Assembly: GCF_000516985.1 (NCBI RefSeq)
Contig: NW_006917103.1
Location: 744,001-808,000 of the forward strand
Source: Pestalotiopsis fici W106-1
Taxonomy: Eukaryota > Ascomycota > Sordariomycetes > Amphisphaeriales > Sporocadaceae
DNA length: 64,000 nucleotides
Direction of reading: 5' to 3'
Part shown: one piece after another, positions 22,401-33,294 of the stretch
Layout: each line of letters begins with the position of its first letter
Position numbering within the stretch: the stretch's first letter is position 1
Position numbers and translations under genes: made by a program
The notes under the pieces: model-generated
Seen by the model: the letters and a program-made list of their open reading frames with translations, nothing else
Databases searched by the model: none
Told to the model about the DNA's origin: nothing

Positions 22401-25400
22401 GATCGTCCCGTTTGATGCATACAAAGAAGAACCAGAGCTTGCAGGGCTGTTTGGTGCCACCGTTGGTTGGCTCAGGCTTCTCGACCGTTGTGCTGATGGG
22501 GGCTATGATCCCCGGGGGCCACGTAGTCCATACCGGCAAAGGTGTAGTTGTCGTGTCGCTATCAGAGGGCGGTGGCTCCGTAGTTGAGGTGGGAGGGAAG
22601 CCCGTCACGACACTACAATCGACAGATACAAGACCAGTCGTCGGACCCAGGAAACTGACTACCTTTGTAGTTGGGCAGTTGAATGAAATTCCAAAGGTGG
22701 TGGCCGTGAAGCACTCAACATAGATGGAGGTGGACGGTGTGGCGAAGACAATCACGTCGTCGGGCGGACATGCTACCGTTGTGGGGGTTAAAGCACCAGG
22801 GAAAGTAATAGTGGTCACAGTAGCGCCACTAACAGTCACAGTCGAGGTAACGCCAGTGTAAAAAGTGCCGCTCCCACTGGGGAGGTCGCCAGAGGGCACA
22901 GGTATAGTACTCGGGCCAGTTGGGCCATCATCGATCAGCGGCCAAGGCGGGAGGGGGACAACGCGAGTCGTAGTGCTTCCACTGCCATCAGGTAGCGAGA
23001 TGGTGAATGGGGGAACGTCAACACTGGGTGTTATATCGAGAGTTGACTGGCCTGATGAGAAATTGTAGTTGGAATAAGGTATTCCCTCAACCGTCAGAGG
23101 TGCAATGTTGAGCACTGTAGTTGTCGTAGTTGTGATAAAGGTCACAGTTACAGCACCATTCCGTGTCACTGTGCTCGTGTCTCCATACTGAAACGACGTG
23201 GTAAATGGACTCGGAGAGATGGTAGCTGGATTGGCCAGGGAACTTGTGGGGAAGATCAGTAAACAGGACTCAACCGAGCACGTCACTGTCGATGCAGTCC
23301 ATATTTCAGTACCGACAAACACGGTATTGATATTGTCGGCGCCGTCTAGCGGGAGCCAGACGCTGATTTCAGTCGTGAAGCCGCGTTGGTTAGAATCCTT
23401 CGACACGACAGTCTTGTCGATGCCAACGGCCATTTCAGATATTGCTACTGTGAACAAGTTCAGAAACACCACGTCGGTCGACCCCGTCACTCTCAGGACG
23501 CGTTGCTGACAGTCATTGGTTTCGAGGCAGTCTTGGTAATAGTCTTGAAAGAAACTATAAAGCCCGGCTCCGTGAACCGTGATGGAATTCGATTCAGAGA
23601 CAACCATACCCCATGCAGAGGCACAAGCTGCATCTCCTTTGCAGCTAGTAAAGTCTGGGTCGCCGGGAAAGCTGGCCGCAACATTGAATGGTTTCGGAGC
23701 AATGGGTTCGGGCTGATAATACGGCGTCTCTGTCTGTATGTGACCAAGGTAGACGTCCTTTGCGCCATAAACCAGGTAGTTATACATGACTGAGTGCTCA
23801 GAACCGCCGCCGTAGAACCAGGACGGGTTTTGCGACTCAATGAGCAGACCACGAGCGCAATAGACACTGATCTGGTTGGACAGCTTATCCGGACTGTCGT
23901 ATACACTCATATCATTGTCATGGTCGGCTGCCCAAACCCATACATTCTCAAAGTAACCGGAAGCCTGCTTCGTAACGTGCATCATAAGCGAGGCGGCTAT
24001 ACACAAATTGTTGAAATCGCGCTTTGGGCATTGCTCAATGTCAAGGTCTGTGCCCTTAGCACCGCCAACGCGGATATGTGAGTCCCACATCGCCGCGGCA
24101 CCCTGAGAAACTGCATCCACGTTCCATTCCAGAACAATGGCTCCGGCTGTGTTGCCTGCGACGGTGAAGAGCATATCCGTAATTTCCATCGTGCCAATAT
24201 CACCACGCTTGCCCACCTGGACTACTACCTTCGGATCAGTCATGTCGGAGAAATAATAGCCGGCGCCCTGGATTTGAGACCAGCTGGAACCCACGACTCG
24301 TGATCCCGTAGGTATCAGCACAGTACCGGCAACCTGGTAGATTCCGGCCGGGAAATAGGCAATCTTGGTCGATGCTACGGCTTCCCGGAGGAAGGAATTA
24401 AGACATTCTGTTTGGTCCCCAGTTCCATCATTATCGCAGCCTCCGTCATTCGTTGCTACAGAGAAGTCGGATGCGCCGAGTGATTCGTATTGGGGGCGCG
24501 TCCGGACAAACAACTTGCCGTCGGACAACAGGCCGGAAGGCTTGGCTGGCACTTCCACCGTCCCGGTGAAGTCGGAGCCTTGATCACCCCTATAGACCTT
24601 TCCCGTGGTCCACATTTCAATGGTACCCGAGGCAGTCAATAGGGTATCTCCGTCATCAATCTGGACAACCCGGTCCACTCCGTCGATCTCGACATTGTCA
24701 AGCACGATATGCGGAGATGTGGCGCGGTTGTTTGTCAGTATACCGACCGGTACATTACTGATGCTGGTGTCAACAACGGAAATGGAGCCAATACCCTGTC
24801 CTGTGATGCCACCGGCACCGCTAATGTTGAATCCAATGGCGCCGCCGTTAATTTCGACACGTTGCCACACCCATCCCCAGTCCCACACCATTTGTATGGC
24901 AGTCAGGCAATTGTTGAACTTCAAGTTCTGGGCTGTGTATTGCTGAGACCCGGCTCGCCACCCAATGTTTCCACCATTGAAAGTCAGGTCCGAGACGAAG
25001 CCACCACTTCCATTCTCAGTAAAGATACCAACGGCTGTGCTGTTCTGGTCATCCTTGGCCTCGGGCATGTTGAAAACTAGATGTTGGAGTGAGGTTGCCT
25101 GAGACACCTGCCAGTGAATGCCGGTTGGGACCAAGGGCTGGTCGTCATCATCGGTAGATTCGGGCATTTCCGTCAAGTCGAAAATAAAGTTTCGTATTTG
25201 ACGGAAGAACTGATTTTGATTAATGTACCAGTTGGCCCCATTGCCGCCCGGAATATAGGGGTCAGTATCGATAAGCGCGATGCCTTTGAAATCATCACAG
25301 CCGAGAATAGTCGGTGGGTCATTGGCATCTCCAATGAATTGCGTATAGTACAGTTGGATAATTGGAGAGCAAATCTTATAGGTGCCGGCAGGGAAGTACA

Positions 25401-26159
25401 CGATAGCACCCTGACTAAAGGTGTTGCCGCACTCCTCGCCGCAGCGATTGCCATCCTCCACGGCAGCATTGATGGCTTCAACCGTGTCGGAATCTCCAGT
25501 GTTGTCGGCTCCAAAGTCCAAGACGTTTCGATAGAACGCATAGCCGGACCCAGCACGAGGTTGCTGGGTACGATTAGTTCATTGTGCCTTGAGGACTGCA
25601 TGGTGCCATATTCAACTTACACTACCCAATGGTCCAAGTTCCTCAAGCCAGTATGAGCCACTTTGCCGCTTCCTGATCGCTACAGGATCAAAGTTTGTAG
25701 ATTGCGGGGATGTCTTGTTCTCGAAGCCACCACGCATAATGCTGCCGGAGTCCAGATTGGAAACGAACTCATCATGACTACCAGAGTAGGCCCACACGGG
25801 TCCATTCTGACTACCTATCCGACGTGTAAGTGTGACAGAATGCCATGAAGTAAAGAATATGTACATGATATGATGTCCGTATGAAGATATCATATCGTGA
25901 TACAGTCGATAACATACCTTTGTCTGGGGCTACATTGTAGTAGTTTTTGGTATTGTCCACCATGTAGGATGGACCAGGCTTGAAGAAGATTAAGCACGAG
26001 TGCCATCGGCTGGGTATTAGGCATCCTCACCTTTGGGCCCGATTGTGGAACATTAGGATACCTTTCCGGATTGGAATACTTCCAGACAGCTGAGACACAA
26101 AGGAATTGAATCTGGAAAACAAGCAGGATGAGCGAACAAACGCCCATAATTCGCCCCAT
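19421..26159 (-). CDS. Secreted GH55 beta-1,3-glucanase fused to subtilase-like domain
   Basis: There are six exons: 26159-26031, 25978-25918, 25814-25621, 25563-20601, 20497-19832 and 19776-19421. They sum to 6369 bp, 2122 residues, with phases closing. A signal peptide (CSLILLVFQIQFLCVSA) is followed by a GH55 module: SYWLEELG, DFGADNTGDSDT..INAAV and YFPAGTYKI near residues 118-200, and a second pectate-lyase-3-like half from about residue 490 (YFPAGIYQV). GH55 enzymes are exo/endo-beta-1,3-glucanases made of two beta-helices. Thr/Ser/Pro-rich linkers span about 970-1270. A propeptide-like segment follows, then a subtilase fold at about 1540-1780 with RLHGTQVAAF (His), INMSWGS (Asn) and HGTSFAAPQVAA (Ser). 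The strand expected to bear the Asp reads TVYVVGEPGGVD, so the DTG motif is missing. Exons 5-6 add a Cys-rich C-terminal domain. Exon 4 is one continuous frame, so the fusion is real; only the last intron is uncertain. Confidence 0.85.
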
Positions 26160-26973
26160 GGTTACAATGTGGAACAGCAATACAGTTCAGGGTAACTAGG
26201 TAAAACAAATGAGGGTAGCTTTGACCTCAAGGTATACGTGCACTGATTGATTGATGCAGGTATTCTTTTATATATGATTACAATTCAACGATATCGAAGG
26301 CGATTTGGCATCGAGACATTGAGAAGTCGCCGAGGTACAAGCAACTGGAATAGCTTTGAACGAATGCTTCCTCCAAGGGGCCCTGGAGCCGTCGTTCCCA
26401 TCTCATGTTCTTAATTTCTTATGTCAGATGAAGCTAATATTGGCAGTTATACGAAACAATTGTGGTCCACCGGACCATGCGTCTTATCATTAATTAAACC
26501 CACTTATCAATAAGTGCAGCTTATTCTTCACGAAGTCTACATAATATTTGATGCGGCGAATCCTTCACCGAATCCAGTGATCAATCAATGCGACGCAATT
26601 CTCACCGGATACAGTTATATTTTAATGCGGTGTATTCTTTCCCGAGTCCAGTCGCGAAATTGAATGTCAGATGACTGAGTTGCCTTGGACGAATGTAGGC
26701 TTTGGTCCGGCCCTCTGTAAGAATGCCAAGGTGATATGTTGGTAGGGTTTCCTTGGCAGAAGTATAAACAAACAAACAGCTTGATATGAGTCAATTCCTA
26801 ATACATGCTCACAGTGTCTAGCAGGAAAGTATATGATACCTCGATTCGGAGTCCACAGCAGGATCTCTTCATCCCAGACTACTTCAGCACCACTGGCTCA
26901 TCCGGCTCATCCATCACTCACTACTTTCAATTCAGAATCATTTTGCACCATAACCACCTCATCAATCCTGATC
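26160..26973. promoter_or_regulatory. Shared divergent promoter with 3 x 37-bp repeat
   Basis: This 814 bp stretch separates two genes transcribed away from each other, both encoding secreted proteins. Three 29-bp cores, at 26550-26578, 26587-26615 and 26624-26652, share ATGCG..G.AT.CT..C.CCG..T.CAGT and are spaced exactly 37 bp apart. No TATA assignment is made. Confidence 0.6.
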
Positions 26974-27486
26974 ATGCTTTCACCACGTCTCATTACAATC
27001 ATGGCTGCTAGCTACCTTATTGCCGGTGCAGCAGCCTCCTGCGACGAGACAGAGGGACTTGAGCTTTTCTGTTATACAGACGCCGACAGTGTACCTCAGA
27101 ACGTGAACGTGGCAGACATTCAGTTCGTCGCGTCCTACCTACGATCCTACGGGCAACAGACTCGAGACGGCCGTCAATTTATCATGCTGGCCGCCGACAC
27201 GCCCAACTGCGAAGAGTACACTCTCTACCAGCGCGGCAGCGTCCTCGCCCTAGGCAAGCATCTCGACCCCACCGTGAACTCCAGCGTCTTGTTCACCGAC
27301 ATTGCCAACACCATTGATGGTGGTACCGGCACTACCAAGACCAAGGCCATCATTGACTGCGCTGAGGCTGGCGGGTCCTTTGGCGTTGTCTACAATGCCA
27401 CCAATGCTCAGTACAACACCACGACTTATCTCTCCAAGGGGTACACCCCTGCGGGCATCCTCGTTAAGATCGTGAGTTCTGCATAA
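26974..27486 (+). CDS. Small secreted protein, function unknown
   Basis: This is an intronless frame. The ATG at 26974 gives 170 residues beginning MLSPRLITIMAASYLIAGAAA, a convincing signal peptide cleaved near ASC. An in-frame ATG at 26833 would add a Ser-rich leader without a signal, so it is not preferred. The mature part has four Cys (two possible disulfides), three N-glycosylation sequons (NSS, NAT, NTT) and a compact alpha/beta composition. I believe similar secreted proteins occur in other ascomycetes, but I know no function. It is divergent from the GH55-subtilase gene across a repeat-bearing promoter, so co-expression is plausible. It could be an effector or a wall-associated protein; nothing in the sequence decides. 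Confidence 0.75.
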   Translation: MLSPRLITIMAASYLIAGAAASCDETEGLELFCYTDADSVPQNVNVADIQFVASYLRSYGQQTRDGRQFIMLAADTPNCEEYTLYQRGSVLALGKHLDPTVNSSVLFTDIANTIDGGTGTTKTKAIIDCAEAGGSFGVVYNATNAQYNTTTYLSKGYTPAGILVKIVSSA

Positions 27487-28161
27487 ACTGGTTCAATATT
27501 GCTAGGGATAGGGGGCAAGGAGATTTTGGACTTGTACTTGGAATGATTCACTTAGATCATTAAGAATAATAGGTGCTGGGGTTGTTGATACAAAACTGTT
27601 GCAGATCATTTTGTTCCTGTGTCCCGTGTCCCGTGTTCTGTTTTCTCTGATTATTGCTTGAAAATGCACGTGTTCTCATTTTTAAAATGAGACGTTTGCC
27701 CAACTAAGCTCAATGCAAAGTTACTTGGCGATGTAAGTATGAAATGAGTTTAGCCTTGATCGGCAGGTCTCACATAAGCCGATGTGCGAAGGGGAAACTG
27801 AAGACGAGATGATCGAGGAAGCATTGAAAGATGTCTGAGTTGATCTTTAGTCTACAAAAGAGAGGTGCTAAAGAGCGACTATATACCTACGCACTGACTA
27901 CGTCAGTACGACAGCAGGAGTAACCAACCATACATCTAGATACCTAGGCAAGGCATGTAAAAAATCAGAACAGGAACCAAAAACAATGAGGCAAACAATG
28001 TGATTTCAGTAAATAGATGCTCACATCCTCCTAGCACACAATTACCTATCACATTCATACATACTGCCTAATGCCAACTTTGGGAGGGATTTCTTAATGA
28101 ATTGCCAAAATATCTATTCAAATCGTCCCCCTCCACAAGACCTCCTGTGTTGTAGGCTAAA
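27487..28161. other. Intergenic with a dispersed repeat copy
   Basis: There is no gene. It contains one copy of a repeat (about 27765-27912) whose partner lies inside the PNP-like pseudogene at 56979-57140. Confidence 0.6.
27765..27912 (-). repeat. Promoter-like dispersed repeat, copy A
   Basis: Read on the minus strand it matches 56979-57140 almost base for base. Shared blocks are GTCGTACTGACGTAGTCAGT, GGTATATAGTCGCTCTT, AGCACCTCTCTTTTGTAGAC and CAATGCTTCCTCGATCATCT. Copy B has an extra 18 bp after the first block. The unit contains a TATATA and an ATG with a short frame, so it may derive from a promoter plus gene start. Confidence 0.8.
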
Positions 28162-28592
28162 TTAACAGCAGTATCCAGGGAACTGCGCGTTGTTCGCGGA
28201 GATGTATCCCCATGGGGGGTCACAGCCGTGACGACCGGCGTTGACGTTATCCTGGTTAACTTGATAGATGGCACCTAGATATAGGATCATGATTTAGTCT
28301 CTCATATATTTACACATTTCAAACTTGATTCTTCGTAGATAGCAGTCTGCAAATGCTTACCGTTTACACATTGGCATACTGTCGGAACACAGCATCGTGG
28401 GGCAGCACTATTATATGGAGTCAGTTTCTCACGTGAAACACTCATTTCTCATGTCTGCCAAGAAACCTACAAGTAGTAGCAGCCGCTCGCAGTCTGGCGT
28501 TCTTCCAAGGCAGCAGATTCCTCGGGCACAGGAGTGGCCATGGTGAGGGAAGCCAAGAAAATGGCGGAGGACAGGAAACTGGTAACCTTCAT
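28162..28592 (-). CDS. Small cysteine-rich secreted protein
   Basis: Three short exons (28592-28471, 28407-28361, 28274-28162) sum to 282 bp, 93 residues, with phases 2 and 1 matching. No single exon is long enough to stand out as an open frame. The protein starts MKVTSFLSSAIFLASLTMA (signal peptide), then an acidic spacer ending LEERQ that may be a propeptide. The mature part has eight Cys in the order C, CC, C, C, C, CC, with a GCDPPWGY segment, and ends in YCC. Small size, signal and paired Cys are the profile of fungal effectors, antimicrobial peptides or surface proteins. No specific family is recognised. Introns of 63 and 86 bp have GTAGGT/TAG and GTAAGC/TAG ends. The consistency of three in-frame junctions and the Cys spacing support the model. 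Confidence 0.75.
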
Positions 28593-29815
28593 GTTTTCGG
28601 TTGACTCTTGATGAACAAAGCAATTTCGAAGGACTTAGTATCACTTGTCTTGGGCGAAAGACATGATATCGCACTGGCACTACTCTGAGCTTATATACAC
28701 TCTATATCAGGCATAATAATTCCATTCAGTGAGTGGAACAAGAAAGGAAGTAGACTAAAAGTCCCGGCGGTCCCGACTGTCGATCGACCTGACGCGGACT
28801 TCTGCTCATTTCCAGTCTTCAGCATCAATTGGATTTCTCCAGTTGCACAAGACCCAGGGTCTGCAGTCGAAAATAAGCAATATATTGAATATTGGCTTGG
28901 CTGTAGGATTGACCGAGGTAATAGATTTCTTACAAGGAATAGTGTAACAAAAGTCAACGTCTTAGTGAACAGGCAAAGTCGTATAGCGTGAGAAGTGGCG
29001 TTGCACCTGTGACCAACATCATCACGGCGGGGATCCCATAACGGCTTCCCTAGGAAGACTGCAGTGAAGAATAGCGTTTATGAACAGCTTGCTAAGGAAA
29101 CCAGGTCGAAGTATTGTGAGAAATTAATGTCATTTTCGTTTGATCTGAACTGTCAGCTGATGCCACACTGTGAACGGTATCGATGAGTGCTTACACCTGG
29201 ACATAACGGGATGAACTTGAAGCGAAAGTTGAAAAAGGATATATGCGCTGCGGGACCAAGGCTCACAGGGACTATTTCGGAAGTCTTCTCCTTTGCTGGG
29301 AAGTCATGTCTTCAATTGATTGCTGGGCGTGGCCAGAGGGACTTAATTGCATCATGGAAACATTGATCTTGGAGAGACTCGCATACGAAGGCCCTGCCAT
29401 CCACATTCCTGGCATCTTGTAGTGAGGGCTGCATATAAACGGATCACACAGGTACACAAGTACATATCCCGATGCGGGGGATAAAAGCATAAGAGCATTA
29501 TGTATCGTCAGCTGCAAGGCTCCAGGCCGCTTGCCGAGCCTTGCAGGACCATGCAAGGGATTTTAAGCATAAATAGACTTAAAGGAGACAAAAAACCCTG
29601 GATTTCCCTCAACCCCATTCTTACTGATCTACCTGACTGTGCCGCAATATTGGCTGATTGCGCCGTATGAACCGCGCGACAAAATATTGGCTGATTACGT
29701 CGTATGAACCGAGCGACAGAGAGTGTTTTTCGCAGACTTTCCATCCCGCCTGTGCCGTCTCACCACACAGAAAATATACCACCTGCTCTCGGCAAATTGA
29801 TTTTTTTCACCTCAC
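28593..29815. other. Intergenic region
   Basis: There is no supported gene. The last 170 bp before the next ATG hold a 2 x 37 bp tandem repeat (29646-29719), probably in the promoter of the 763-residue gene. Confidence 0.55.
29646..29719 (+). repeat. 37-bp tandem duplication upstream of ATG
   Basis: Unit AATATTGGCTGATTGCGCCG... at 29646-29682 is repeated at 29683-29719 with about five substitutions (for example GCGCCG to ACGTCG). It ends 96 bp before the start codon at 29816. Confidence 0.85.
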
Positions 29816-32107
29816 ATGGCAGACGTAACATTCAAGCCTTACTGGCGGCCCCTCGGTGAAGGGTCTGGCCCAAACTCTTGGGTGTTTTTCGTTTTGGCTA
29901 AACTTGCCGGTCACCATTGCCCGGTCGCGGTGGTTTCCAGCATTGGTGGCTGTGAGGAGGAGTCACTGCATGGGGTCCCTCTTGTCACCTGCTGCCGACG
30001 CATCGTCACGATCTTGTCCGACCCTGCCAACCACACGGCTATTCGCGGGGAGCTAGCTCTTGCCAGCGATTACTATGCCCGGAATGATCTGGGTGAGCAT
30101 CGCCGAGAGCCGGTCGAATTGCCGCAGCTCAACCGGAGACAACCTGAGGGTCCCGATCGTGTTCGACCATGGGACCGCACAATGGTGGCGCAGTTTCCCT
30201 TCATTTACGCATCGCTCCTCCAGGGCGTAGCTCTGGATCCTCTCAGTGGGCGCAACGCACCACATCGCCCAGAGCCGCTAGCTACTGTGTACCGCGACAC
30301 CGATATTGAATGGGGGATGGTGGTATTTGACATAACCGACCTAAGCGCAGTGCGGTACGGCATCGTGGGCTTTGCGGTCGCCATGGCAAGGTTCATACCT
30401 TCAATAGAAGAAGAACGAAAACAACTGTTCAGCGGTCTTGGCTTTCATTTCTTGGAAGGCCCCCTAAAAGTCATCGACGAGGTGCGGCCACGAGCAGCCA
30501 TGTCGGCATCTGAGTACATGAAAAAGTTCAAATATCCGATTCCAGACTACAGCAATTCACATCATACCGAGGATATCAGGCGCTTAGCTACGATACAATT
30601 GGTAGAGAGTTCGGCCTTGGAACTAGTCTGGCCACCAGATCAAGACAATGAGATACCTCTGACACTAACCAACCCGCCTGTAAACACCCATATATCTCGA
30701 GACTTACAGGATCAGACTATCAGGAGACTGATCCAGGAAACATATCGCACAAGTGATCTTGAAATTTCCCACTTGGACGAGGTCCGGAAGCTTCCTGACT
30801 TTCATGAGCGCCTTCGACATAATATGCTAGAGTACTCTGGCAGCATTGGAAGCACTCGCTCTTCAGGCCGGCTCATTCGACTTGCCTTTGCTCAGAATGG
30901 CCATCTCGGTTTGGAACGGCTGAAGAACCTTTCTGCCGACTCCATTTCCGCAGCCCTAGATGAAAGGCCGGATGTAAACGATAGCATCAGGTCGCTGAGC
31001 TTTTGCATCAACAATATCCGGGACAGTACGCCTGCTCAGATTGCCGATGCACTTTCGCGGACGAAAGGTCTGCGAGAGATCTGTCTGCTACAGAGTCCCA
31101 CCCATGACAGCAAACTGCTCAGTGTTCAGCTTTTTGCCGAGCTGGCTTCCCGTACTGAACTCCTCTCGCGCACAAACGTCATATTTGCCGGCGCCTACTC
31201 GGCTGCTCTGCGTAAACAGTTCTGGCTCCCAACACGCTCGAGTCTGGTACCAATGGGAATTTTCCCCGTCCAACAGATATTCGTCCGGCATGAACGGAGC
31301 AATGGACGTGGTTTCGTATTCAATTACAATCATGTCCATATGGAAGATGGGCTCCTCAAACCCGAACGGTTTGCTGCCGGCTTTCTCCTCTGGCTTTCGA
31401 CGCTCCAATCCAAAGGAGAGTGGATGTTCACAGAAGCGGCTCCATGCTTTACCTTTTCCAGTGCCCCGTCGTCTTTGGCCAGTGACCCAGAATCCTCAGC
31501 TCAAGTGAGCTCGATACTTTGCGAGGATCTATCTTTGCCTTTTTCTACGCCAAATCACTCCATTTCTTCCCCAAAAGCTCGAAACTTGGTTCCAGGTGGC
31601 GGCTGGACAGTCCTCGTGTCGCAGGAGGAAAACCGTGTCAAAGGAGTCTGGAATCAATACCGCATCCGTTTCGCTTTCATTCGTGCACTAAGGCGATCGA
31701 TTTTAGTCGACGATCCACCGTCGTCCCCCCTAGGGCCAGACGAACTAGAGGTTTGTGGGCTCAAGGAGTTTTTATCTGCCACAGGAGTTGAGATTGATCC
31801 TAAAGTGGTGGATCTTCGTCTGCAGAACACGGCGCACAAGATACTTGCAATGGCTACTGCTGATGGGTATCCCTGGCCTGCTGATGTCGATCCATTATCC
31901 GTGTTGAGCCACACGGAGGCTGCGACTGTGCTTTCGGAATTTTTGGACAATGCAAGAATGCAGAAACAAGAACTACGGAGGGCGATGGAAGAAGATCCAA
32001 AAAGTGAGCCTCAAGTCTCGCCCATAAGACACGTCAACAGAATCCCTACTAACGTTGAAGTTTACAATGTCGTAGATTGGAGTTGGTACCTAGAACTAAT
32101 GGAATAA
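29816..32107 (+). CDS. Hypothetical protein, 763 residues, intronless
   Basis: One uninterrupted frame runs from the ATG in CTCACATGGCAGAC to TAA. I do not recognise a family. There is no signal peptide or transmembrane run, so it is probably cytosolic or nuclear. The N-terminal 60 residues contain VFFVLAKLAGHHCPVAVVSSIGG, which reads like a buried beta/alpha core. Residues 340-440 have leucine-rich, LRR-like phrasing (LIRLAFAQNGHLGLERLKNLSADSISAAL, here only described by its ends and spacing of Leu). The C-terminus is charged and contains a helix-prone AATVLSEFLDNARMQKQELR stretch. Codon usage is even along its length and the length is well beyond chance. Its intron-free structure contrasts with most neighbours. 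Confidence 0.7.
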   Translation: MADVTFKPYWRPLGEGSGPNSWVFFVLAKLAGHHCPVAVVSSIGGCEEESLHGVPLVTCCRRIVTILSDPANHTAIRGELALASDYYARNDLGEHRREPVELPQLNRRQPEGPDRVRPWDRTMVAQFPFIYASLLQGVALDPLSGRNAPHRPEPLATVYRDTDIEWGMVVFDITDLSAVRYGIVGFAVAMARFIPSIEEERKQLFSGLGFHFLEGPLKVIDEVRPRAAMSASEYMKKFKYPIPDYSNSHHTEDIRRLATIQLVESSALELVWPPDQDNEIPLTLTNPPVNTHISRDLQDQTIRRLIQETYRTSDLEISHLDEVRKLPDFHERLRHNMLEYSGSIGSTRSSGRLIRLAFAQNGHLGLERLKNLSADSISAALDERPDVNDSIRSLSFCINNIRDSTPAQIADALSRTKGLREICLLQSPTHDSKLLSVQLFAELASRTELLSRTNVIFAGAYSAALRKQFWLPTRSSLVPMGIFPVQQIFVRHERSNGRGFVFNYNHVHMEDGLLKPERFAAGFLLWLSTLQSKGEWMFTEAAPCFTFSSAPSSLASDPESSAQVSSILCEDLSLPFSTPNHSISSPKARNLVPGGGWTVLVSQEENRVKGVWNQYRIRFAFIRALRRSILVDDPPSSPLGPDELEVCGLKEFLSATGVEIDPKVVDLRLQNTAHKILAMATADGYPWPADVDPLSVLSHTEAATVLSEFLDNARMQKQELRRAMEEDPKSEPQVSPIRHVNRIPTNVEVYNVVDWSWYLELME

Positions 32108-33144
32108 GAATCCTCGGAATTCAAGTTCTGCGGCTGAGAGTAAAGTGCCTCTGAATTGATTTTCACGATTCTGGTTTTGTACATTCAATCGACCTTGGCT
32201 CTGCTCAGCCATTGCCATTGACATTGCGGTAAAACACAAAGATACACGTCATCCAGTCATGAAGGAATTCAAGCCAATGAAAGACTCCATTCTGGTACCC
32301 GTTGGCGCCGGCGGTGGTGTCGGGCAGTTGTTTGGCTGTAGGATCCCGAGCTTCTTGGTGAAACTGGCCAAATCCAGGACGCTCCTGATCGACCTCTTTG
32401 ATCCAATGGTTACAGGCAGCAAATAGAAGGCGTGATTGCTGTGAGCCATTGGCCAGAGTCTACTAGATAATTTGAACAAAGGTAATGTTACTAGATGGCT
32501 CATCAATACAATTCTATTCAAATCAATTCCAGTTTTCCCAATCTTGAGAAGTCTGATTGCTCATACCACATTTTGACATGCACTTGAGCTGAAGCAAAGT
32601 GATCCAAAGGCAATTTTCAACCTCTCTGGCACAGTGTCGCGTTAGAGCATATGCTGATCTACTTCCTCGTCTACGAATACACGAATATGCGAATCGTGTA
32701 ACGACACAGCATATCCAGCTCCGCGTATATGCTTCTAAATGACGAATTGACAACATCGAGGTCGCAATATGGGGACAACATTGTGTTTGCATACAGCTCT
32801 TGGAGGATTCCGGTGGCGTCCGGCAGCCTTACGCCACTTTGTCTTCTAGATGCTGCGAAATTGTGGTGCCGACATCTACGGTTATACGTAGGTGTCATCT
32901 TGCATGTCCAACCAAGACCTGGTGGTGTGAAGACAATAACAGATGGAATGGTCCAGAGGGGCCAAAGGGGGTGGGTCGTCCAAAAATAGTGCCGCCAGCG
33001 TCTCTGCTAGATGTTCAGCCGATTCATATATTCCCATCTATTAGTAAGGTTTGGTGCCCTTAAAGACAGTTTTTCCGAGATCTATATATCGTTAGGCTGA
33101 CTTCAAACCCCCGAACCATATGCAGCGCATGCGCACCCTAATTT
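32108..33144. other. Intergenic region
   Basis: About 1 kb holds overlapping short frames on both strands, none with a recognisable domain. Confidence 0.5.
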
Positions 33145-33234
33145 AAGGATTATAGATTCCCTAAATATATAATTATATGCTGGATTAATACTCAGGTGGG
33201 TGACCACTGGGGGAATCCCTGGTACTATATATTT
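33145..33234 (+). pseudogene. 5S rRNA relic
   Basis: The 3' half keeps the 5S signature GGATTA.TACT followed by GGTGGGTGACCACTGG and GGAATCCCTGGTACTATA. The 5' half, which should hold the A box, is AT-rich and only loosely alignable. A TTTT follows. Fungal 5S genes are often dispersed, and relics like this are common where repeats are mutated. Confidence 0.65.
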
Positions 33235-33294
33235 TGGACTCATGATTCTTTTTTGAATTATGATAAGGGGGCCAAAAATGTAGCCATATCAAGA

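Noticed and set aside
20518..25521. Splitting the GH55 and subtilase parts into two genes
   Set aside because: They share one stop-free exon of about 4.96 kb with continuous linkers, so there is no room for a gene boundary.
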